Shown here: in pieces, positions 57,328 to 64,000 of the stretch
Layout of the letters: every line of letters starts with the position of its first letter
Position numbering within the stretch: the stretch's first letter is position 1
DNA from: Symsagittifera roscoffensis
Taxonomy: Eukaryota > Xenacoelomorpha > Acoela > Convolutidae
Direction of reading: 5' to 3'
DNA length: 64,000 nucleotides
Assembly: GCF_963678635.1 (NCBI RefSeq)
Contig: NC_087064.1
Coordinates: 37,581,716 to 37,645,715 of the forward strand
The notes under the pieces: model-generated
Seen by the model: only the letters and a program-made list of their open reading frames with translations
Database searches by the model: none
Told to the model about the DNA's origin: nothing
Made by a program: the position numbers and the translations under genes

Positions 57328-58451
57328 GGCAGAAGAATTAGGTGTAAAATGGGCAATACAATGCAGAATTTTTTGTTACGTAAAAACCATTTTTTTTTTC
57401 ATTTTCACTTTATTTTTATTTTTAATTGCTTTATTTAGTAAACTATGTGGCTTAAAAACTTAAAGTTTTTTTTTTCACCTCATCTTGGTATACTTTTTGT
57501 CTTCACTTCAAATTAGATGAAGATCAGATCAAATGAACGCAAATTATTAATTTGTCAGTTTTTGCTCCAAATTCAATTTAAAAAACTTTGTTCAATTCGT
57601 TGTCTCGGTCACCGTTCGGTTTTACTCCTCTCGGTTTGACTGTGTTCGAATATCCCAAACAATGTTCAATGTTGCACGATTCGAAAGATAAGCTGAAAAC
57701 TAACCTGGACTGTCAAAAGACTAAATTGGCGTTTGTGTGAAATTTCTGAGAGCGGTCGCATCGAATTTTTTAGAGAGCAGTAATTTAAATTATTTGGGTT
57801 TTTCTCAAATCCCAAGAAGGCTGTTTTTGGCTTGTCTTCGAGGAAAATTAGATATTATATATAAGGAAAACCAAGTATTTTAAAAAAGGTTTTATGTTTT
57901 CGATGTTTTCTGTTTGACAATTAGTGTAATTGGTCGACTACCTAAATTTTGTAGTAAAAGTTGACATGCATTCTTGAAGCTCCTCTCACCTACCGATCTC
58001 GCTGAGGTCTGTAAGCTTGGAAAATAGTAATTTGGAATAAGTTATAAATCTAGTTAATTGCTTGTCATCCAATGCCGCAATACTTTTCCTCACAGAAGCT
58101 TGCACGTATTTCTATGCCTGTATGGCTTCAAGCTTTCTTAGGTAAACATGACAAAGTTGAGAAGGTTGCAAGTTTTTTAGTGGAATAGTCTACAAATGAG
58201 AATGCGAATAGCATCTTTTAATATTAAGAGAAACCTTGCAACTTTTTCAATTGATGATATGTTGCTTTAAATCTTCTCATATATTTTCAATTTCACTAGA
58301 AATTCGAATTAAATGATCAAAGAACGTATAATTGTTTTTATATAAATATCGATGCCACGCCTATATCTAACGTGGTCAAAAGTAGTTTTTAATGATGGTT
58401 TGTTGAAACAATCTGTGAAGGCAAAATGAAGGCTATTTCGAACAATAAAGG
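57328..58451. other. Unassigned stretch
   Basis: About 1.1 kb without recognisable gene, RNA or repeat. Mostly AT-rich simple sequence. Confidence 0.5.
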
Positions 58452-59131
58452 ACAAGACTGCTCGTATCAGAGTGAAGTCCTGAATGTTCCGACTGCCTTT
58501 TAAGGGGAGTGCGGTCTGTATTTAGGTAACCGCGTATTCATACTCGTCAGTCTTACTGATGAGTCTGACGGTCTGTATTTAGGTAACCGCGTATTCATAC
58601 TCGTCAGTCTTACTGATGAGTCTGAATACGCGGTTGTCTAAATAATGCTACGTAACCCTTTTAAGGTCTATTGAGCAGTATTAACCTGAAGCAAAAAAAA
58701 TGTAAGAAAGTAAAGTTGAAATTAAAAAATGACATTTTTTTAAAATCATCCCCCCACACGCCATATAAAGTACTAAGTGATAGATTTCGCTCCCATTAAA
58801 AATCAATTTGGCAAATATGCTTCCTTTAACGAATTTGGAACGATTTTTAAGACGGATTAAATCTCCGCTTACGCGTTAAATGCGCGAAATATATTGCGCG
58901 TTAATTGGGCCAAATTGGCAAAAAGGACAATCTTTAAACCACTATAACTTTGCGGAAAATGATCACAGTTAAAATATCTTTTCAAATTTAAGCTCAGGAC
59001 AACAATACCTTTCGAATCATGTAAAAAAAATTCCGTCAAAAGTGGCTAGTTAAAAAGCCGAAATTTGTCTGAAGAAAAAAAACCCACCCGAGCACAAATA
59101 TTCCGTTATTTTTGTTAGGAAAGTCGGAACA
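58452..59131 (-). mobile_element. HINE-like repeat, family A, carrying an inserted fold-back
   Basis: Minus-strand copy from gtcggaaca (59131) to acaagactgctcg (58452), with a slightly mutated 3' hairpin (cagagtgaagtcctg). It is interrupted at 58506-58656 between the two halves of the ccttttaagg segment. Confidence 0.85.
58506..58656. mobile_element. Fold-back element inserted in a HINE-like copy
   Basis: 151 bp flanked by ccttttaagg at 58496-58505 and 58657-58666, a duplication of the host repeat's own sequence. Inside, a 50-bp unit ggtctgtatttaggtaacc...cttactgatgagtctga is present twice in tandem, then its inverse, tgaatacgcggttgtctaaat. Related to 55170-55394. Confidence 0.75.
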
Positions 59132-59782
59132 AAAAGTTATGCTAATGACAGATATAAGTTGGCTGGAATAGCCATGTCGATAACAAAATTAATTTCAACG
59201 AATTTTCAAAAACGGAAACATTTAATAAGTTGGTACAGATTTCAATCAAACTAATACAAACTAACGCTAGCTCTGCAAACATTCCCGACTCAATTGAGGG
59301 ATTCTTCTAAGCTGTAAATCTCTCAATTTTACAACTTTTTTCCGGTCTATGCTCTAACTTCGAAAATTGGGTTAAGCACCCATGGTGCTTATCTTGTTTT
59401 GGTCTGCTGAGAAAATCTTCAATAAAAGCAAACCTGGGTCCAATTAACAGGAAGATAAACCAGAAACCCTAAATCAGCTAAGCCCGTAACATTTAAAGTG
59501 CGTTTTATTACACTAACTACCTTCAAGAATTGGACAAAAGAAACTTTTTTGATTAATTTACTCAAAACTCGTGCGCACCGAGGAATTTAGAGGCAAGAAG
59601 AGAGGATGCATTTCATCGAATTGCAAACTTCCTGGCTATTTCTTTGAGGAAATTTTCTTTGAACCCTGCAGTATCAAAAAAGGTTTAATATTGGTTTTAG
59701 TATTGAGGAGGAAAAATGGTCTTAATGTTGTCATTTTTGCCTTTTTTTATTTGTTCAAATACCACTCAATGGCAAACCTATT
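59132..59782. other. Unassigned stretch
   Basis: No gene or repeat supported. A 91-codon frame at 59571-59846 runs into the following repeat and has no recognisable motif. Confidence 0.45.
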
Positions 59783-60101
59783 AAGACTGCTCGTATCAGG
59801 GCGAAACCCTGATTGTTCTGACTGCATTTTAAAGTATTTGAAGTAGTATTGGTTTTTAAAAACGGGTGACATTTTCAAAAAAAAAATAAAAAATCAATGT
59901 TTTTAAAAATCACCCCGACACACGCTATTTAGAGTACAAGGTGATATGTTTCACATACAGAGAAGTATAAATTAGACCAAGTAGCATGCAGCATGCCTCA
60001 GTTCAATTTCTAGGACGGATCAGGTCTCCGCTTATTAATAGCGCGAAATATATCGCACGTTAATTAACCCCATTTGGCAATCTTTAAGCCCTTAATTTAA
60101 C
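59783..60101 (-). mobile_element. HINE-like repeat, family A, 5'-truncated
   Basis: 3' portion on the minus strand (aagactgctcg, hairpin cagggcgaaaccctg, then the GCGCG core near 60038-60060). It stops at 60101, where a family B copy begins, so the B copy probably inserted into it or replaced its 5' half. Confidence 0.75.
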
Positions 60102-60102
60102 A

Positions 60103-60599
60103 AACAAGAATGCCCGTGTATCAGGGCAAAGCCTTAAATGTTCCGACTATCCCTTATATCATATCGAATAGTTTTTGGGATAAGAAATGAAAACTTACAA
60201 ACTTTGGTTAGTATCGAAATGTAAAATTTCGAGTCGTACGAAATTAATACCACCAATTCTAGCCTCAATTCATTTTGGAACAACTTTGTTGTGCGGGATA
60301 ATTCACCACGCATAAATAGTTTGCATTCTGCTTTAAGTATTATGAAAAAGTTTTTCAAAATGCGCATAATTTAGTCCAAAACATGGCCAATTTGGCAATT
60401 TTCAAAGCCCCAGAATTTTACAAAAATTAATTGGAGGTAAAATATCTTTCTCAATTTGAGCTCTCGCAGTCAATTTCTTTAATAGAATTTAAAAAATTTT
60501 AGTTGAAACTAGAAAACTACAATTTTGATCAGCAAAAATTGACTTAAATAAAAAACCACACCGAGCATAAATTTTCCGTTTTCTTCGTAAGTCGAAACA
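60103..60599 (-). mobile_element. HINE-like repeat, family B, full-length
   Basis: Minus-strand copy with 3' end aacaagaatgcccgtg, hairpin cagggcaaagcctta, and 5' end gtaagtcgaaaca. Near 60550 it has aaaaaaccacaccgagcata, the B-family counterpart of aaacccaccccgagcaca in family A. It defines both B termini. Confidence 0.75.
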
Positions 60600-61748
60600 A
60601 AAATAATCACGTGGAGAATTTTTTAATTTTCAGCTCAAAAATGATCTACAAATGATATTTTTTGAATGATCAAAAAAAGAGCAGCAGTGTTTTGAAAACG
60701 GTTGATTTTGATTTGCATTGAAAATTTTCTGTCGGAAAAAAATCAATTTTTTTAACCAAGCGTTTTTCCAAAATCTTTAAATGAGCAGAATAGCCTGAAA
60801 AAATCAGATTTTTAAAAATTTGTCAACTTTAAGTGTTTTTCGAATTCAAATACAATTTTTTCTGCCAAATACTTTCAATGAAAAGCCGGAAATTACTAAA
60901 TTCTACAAAAGAAATTGCATCTGTTGTTATTTCCACCTCAATCGATTTTTTACGATGAAGAGCCTGCAGGTTTTGATGGATAAAAAGGTTTCCGTACGTT
61001 TTATTGAAAATGTAACATCCGAGTTGAGCGACTTATCAAATAAACTATTGGAATTACGGGCGTTGACAGAAGAACAAAGTAGAAAACAACAAAGAGGAAA
61101 AAACCGGATAATTTGTTGACAAATTCAGAACCCAAGAGAGATCAAAGCGAAGATTGCGTTTCGAGAAATACAACAAGAAATATTTATTAAGAGTTTTTTT
61201 CAAAAAAATTTCAACGAGAGATAAAACGGTAGAAAGGATAAAAGCCTGTCAGATCTCACCGGGCACTCCCAAAATTGGATTTCTGCCCAGTGAATTTTGA
61301 ATCTGTTCCGAAAAAAAAGACAATGTATAGTGTGCTCCCCAAAATTTAAGAAACATAGAAAAACCTATGAAAAGAAACAAAATGTTATTCGATATGCGTT
61401 TGTCTGAGTGTGACGCGGAACTAAGAGCGTTTGCAAGTGACATGGGACAAATAATAGCAACTAATAATTGTCTTGTGAAACTTTTGATAGCTAACGGAAA
61501 TGAGAAAAATTGTGTGAGAGTCAAAAACAATCTAAGATATTGTTCGGTGGCAGCCATGAGCTTCAAAAAGACGAGATAAACAATTTTTTTCCTGAGCTGC
61601 TTTTTGAAAAAATGTTTTTTTTTCTTCGTTGCTAGGCCAATTTGGGCACTGCTTGAGCGTACATTATGGTGTCTATAGGTCACCGGAATCCAGAGAAAAG
61701 TCTATAATGACTTTTCTTAAATGCAATTCAATTTCACTTATGAAGTTT
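60600..61748 (+). other. Possible small coding remnant
   Basis: Two plus-strand frames, 60820-61119 (99 codons) and 61367-61579 (70 codons). The first ends in a polar, heptad-like segment (ENVTSELSDLSNKLLELRAL) that could form a coiled coil. The second has balanced composition but no motif I know. Local base composition (60960-61110) is less AT-biased than the surroundings. No splice or domain evidence links them, so a gene is not established. Confidence 0.25.
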
Positions 61749-62611
61749 CCGTGAATTGTACGTTCAAATTATTGTAAGGTAAATTTTGTTGACATATTTA
61801 TGTTGTGGCGGATTCTACAACCAGCGAATTTCACTACTTATTCCGGTTTCCGCAAAAGTAGGTAGATTCAAGAAAATGTAAAAGGTTTCAGCAAATAATA
61901 CTTGATTGCTGAAAAAATGTAAGCAGAATGCACAATTGTAAGTGGACTTTGTAAAATGTAAGTGCAATTAGCAATATTGTTTTTTAAGTTGAACTAAACC
62001 AGTTTTTTTTGAACAATTAAAAATAGAGCAAGACTTTCTATATATGAAACTTCATAAATCCCAGAATATGCAAAATTATTTTTCTTGTTGAGTTTCTAAC
62101 TATAGAACCAGTTGTTGAGGGTATTAGTACTTGAGATGAGGTAATGAGGGTAATTTCAATTTTGGGGGCAAGTACATCAGTTCTTTCAGTATTTGAAATT
62201 GGAAAAACCGAAAAAAAACGGTGACTTTGGCTGGTGATTTGGCATTGAGATACAACGATCAGGTAAAGGGGGTACGTGAGATTGAACTGTTGTCAGTAAT
62301 TGAGATTGACTGTTGGAAGTAATAAAAATTGATATCGAAGGTGATCTTCCAGCTTGACAAACAATTATATTACAAGGCGTATATGTATATGTAATTCGAA
62401 TCAGCAAGCAAAAAGAGGGTTCCGCTCAGGATGTTGAGCAATGCAGTGATTTAGCTATTTGTTCATGGAATCCAAAACGAAAAAAAAGATCGAAAAAAAT
62501 TAGCAATGCCGCGAATTCCGCGACAAATCGTTTTTTTTTGCCAGCGGCGCAATCCTCTTAAAATTCTCAAAGTCAACAGTTTGGCCTCGTAATGCCTGTC
62601 TATATATTTTA
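61749..62611. mobile_element. Eroded relative of the GGAATCC TIR element
   Basis: Right end acagtttggcctcgtaatg at 62580-62598 matches the TIR of 40025-41008. Upstream are related words (ggcggattctacaacc, gtaagcagaatgcac, gtaagtggactttg, catggaatccaaaac, gcgaattccgcgac). No clear left TIR, so boundaries are approximate. Confidence 0.5.
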
Positions 62612-63145
62612 TGTTCCGACTTTCATAATGAAAGTAACAGAATATTTGTGCTCGGGGTGGGTTTTTTTTTCTTCAGACAAATTTCGATTTTTTAACTAGC
62701 CACTTTTGACGGAATTTTTTTTACATGATTCGAAAGGTATTGTTGTCCTGAGCTTAAATTTGAAAAGATATTTTAACTGTGATCATTTTCCGCAAAGTTA
62801 TAGTGGTTTAAAGATTGTCCTTTTTGCCAATTTGGCCCAATTAACGCGCAATATATTTCGCGCATTTAACGCGTAAGCGGAGATTTAATCCGTCTTAAAA
62901 ATCGTTCCAAATTCGTTAAAGGAAGCATATTTGCCAAATTGATTTTTAATGGGAGCGAAATCTATCACTTATTGCTATGCCGTAAATGATTTGTTACTAA
63001 GAGTGAAATGTATCACTTTGTACTTTATGTATCAAATTTTTTTATTTTATTTTATTACATTTATTTTTTAATGTTAATTTTGCTCCATAGACCTTAAAAG
63101 GCAGTCGGAACATTCAGGGTTTCGCCCTGATACGAGCAGTCTTGT
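62612..63145 (+). mobile_element. HINE-like repeat, family A, full-length copy
   Basis: From TGTTCCGACT, 14 bases after the GGAATCC-family end, to GCAGTCTTGTT. 5' hairpin slightly mutated (actttcataatgaaagt, compensating pair retained), AGTCGGAACA and 3' hairpin cagggtttcgccctg. A duplicated segment near 62950-63030 repeats the gagcgaaatctatcact region. Confidence 0.85.
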
Positions 63146-63906
63146 TTAAAGTTAGGGAGGTTTGAAAACTGCTAAGTTGGCCCACACTGGGACAATTAAG
63201 GCGCGATTTGTTGGTTCCTTTAACATGCGTAAGCAGCGGATTGATGCATTTCAAAATGAATTGATTTGAAGCATTTGGTCGCAATATTTGGACACAACAT
63301 GCCGAATACGTCAGTTTATAAATTAGATTAGCTTGTGGGGCATAAATTGAAGAAAAATGTGAAAATGATTTTTTTAAATATTATGTCGTCAATTAATAAA
63401 TCAAAAATGTTTTGAATCGATCCTATGCAGTCAGAAAACGGAACATTCAGGCCTCCTATAAGAGCATCCTTCATTTTTGTAGTAGCAATACCAATGGATT
63501 TTTGGAAAAACTTTTTTCCTTAGCTCAAATCTAAGAGTTGCCAGTTGCCGTGCGCGAGAGATGCAACTTCTACATGCCTTTATTATTGCTTGCCTCTATA
63601 ACAAATAACTCAACATTTCAATTTTTAGTAACAAATTTATCGTCGTAAAATTGAATTTCAGACTTGTTGTCAACTTTTTCATTAGAAATCAAAAAAAATC
63701 AGACGAGTGTTTTCCTCACTAAATTTTTTAAAAGTTTTTTTTTTCAAAATCCAAATCATAACAAAAATGGATTGCTCAAACTGGATACCTCATTTGAATC
63801 TTGAGAAATTTCTCTGACTTCGTCAAAATCGGCTGGAAGATTACACCCTAATCAAAATTTATTCTCGAATCTGGCGAGATTGGTCGAAACAAAAAGACAC
63901 TCTACC
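63146..63906. other. Unassigned stretch
   Basis: 63150-63240 has weak resemblance to the TTAACGCG core region of the HINE-like repeats (gggacaattaaggcgcgat). Otherwise no gene or repeat seen. Confidence 0.45.
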
Positions 63907-64000
63907 CAGGAGCGAATCTAGGATTTTATCGATAGGGGAGCGGTTTTTCAAAAAATTGCGAAACTTTCGACAACATTTTTTTAGGTCGACCAAATTGATT
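63907..64000 (+). mobile_element. hAT-type MITE, copy 3, cut by the window end
   Basis: Starts caggagcgaatctagg and continues with ttttttaggtcgaccaaattgatt, matching the first 90 bases of the MITE at 56904. The remainder lies outside the window. Confidence 0.7.

Noticed and set aside
57041-57463. 140-codon frame with a counterpart in the MITE at 25247
   Set aside because: It lies across the right end of a MITE with 8-bp target duplication and extends into flank. The similarity between copies is explained by shared repeat DNA.

Overview
The window is AT-rich eukaryotic DNA with no operons, no dense coding and one 200-base assembly gap (37291-37490). The only long open reading frames belong to retrotransposons. 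The mixture of Ty3/Gypsy elements of the mag type, DINE-1/HINE-like short interspersed repeats, hAT-type MITEs and fold-back elements points to a repeat-rich invertebrate animal genome. I cannot name the species, and I see no convincing host gene.

Layout. 1131-8222 is an apparently intact, very young Ty3/Gypsy element on the minus strand: two identical 339-bp LTRs, a perfect 5-bp target duplication, PBS, PPT and a single 2090-residue Gag-Pol frame. Three older relatives, also on the minus strand, lie at 26695-33482, 42545-47521 and 48291-54654. Each has recognisable LTRs and broken gag-pol. The third has lost PR-RT, and the fourth has lost its 5' LTR edge, PBS and Gag start. The fourth sits inside a copy of the commonest short repeat, so that repeat is older. 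A gag scrap in the opposite direction (26105-26317) marks a fifth, mostly lost element.

Between these lie at least a dozen copies of a ~530-550 bp repeat, each with a 10-bp subterminal inverted repeat, a 5' hairpin and a 3' hairpin just inside the end, several joined head to tail. This architecture matches nonautonomous Helentron-type elements. A diverged sister family (B) shares the same 3' end. Other mobile pieces are hAT-type MITEs (25247-25655, 56904-57319, 63907-end), a 984-bp TIR element packed with GGAATCC/GGATTCC words (40025-41008), a fold-back element with a twin at 55170-55394 and 58506-58656, and a 2.4-2.5 kb unit present twice (12615-15045 and 17437-19988) that contains a ~0.9 kb fold-back able to form a long hairpin.

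How it fits together. The young element is the only plausible source of working retrotransposition proteins here. Its relatives share its 13-nt primer-binding site almost exactly, its start codon formed across the LTR/PBS junction, its N-terminal MAQPA, and its C-terminal basic/aromatic motif. The most unusual internal feature is an array of CCAAT boxes and ATGCAAAT octamers embedded in the coding sequence of the RNase H-integrase linker, partly on an exact 81-bp period. It may be an internal enhancer hidden in pol.
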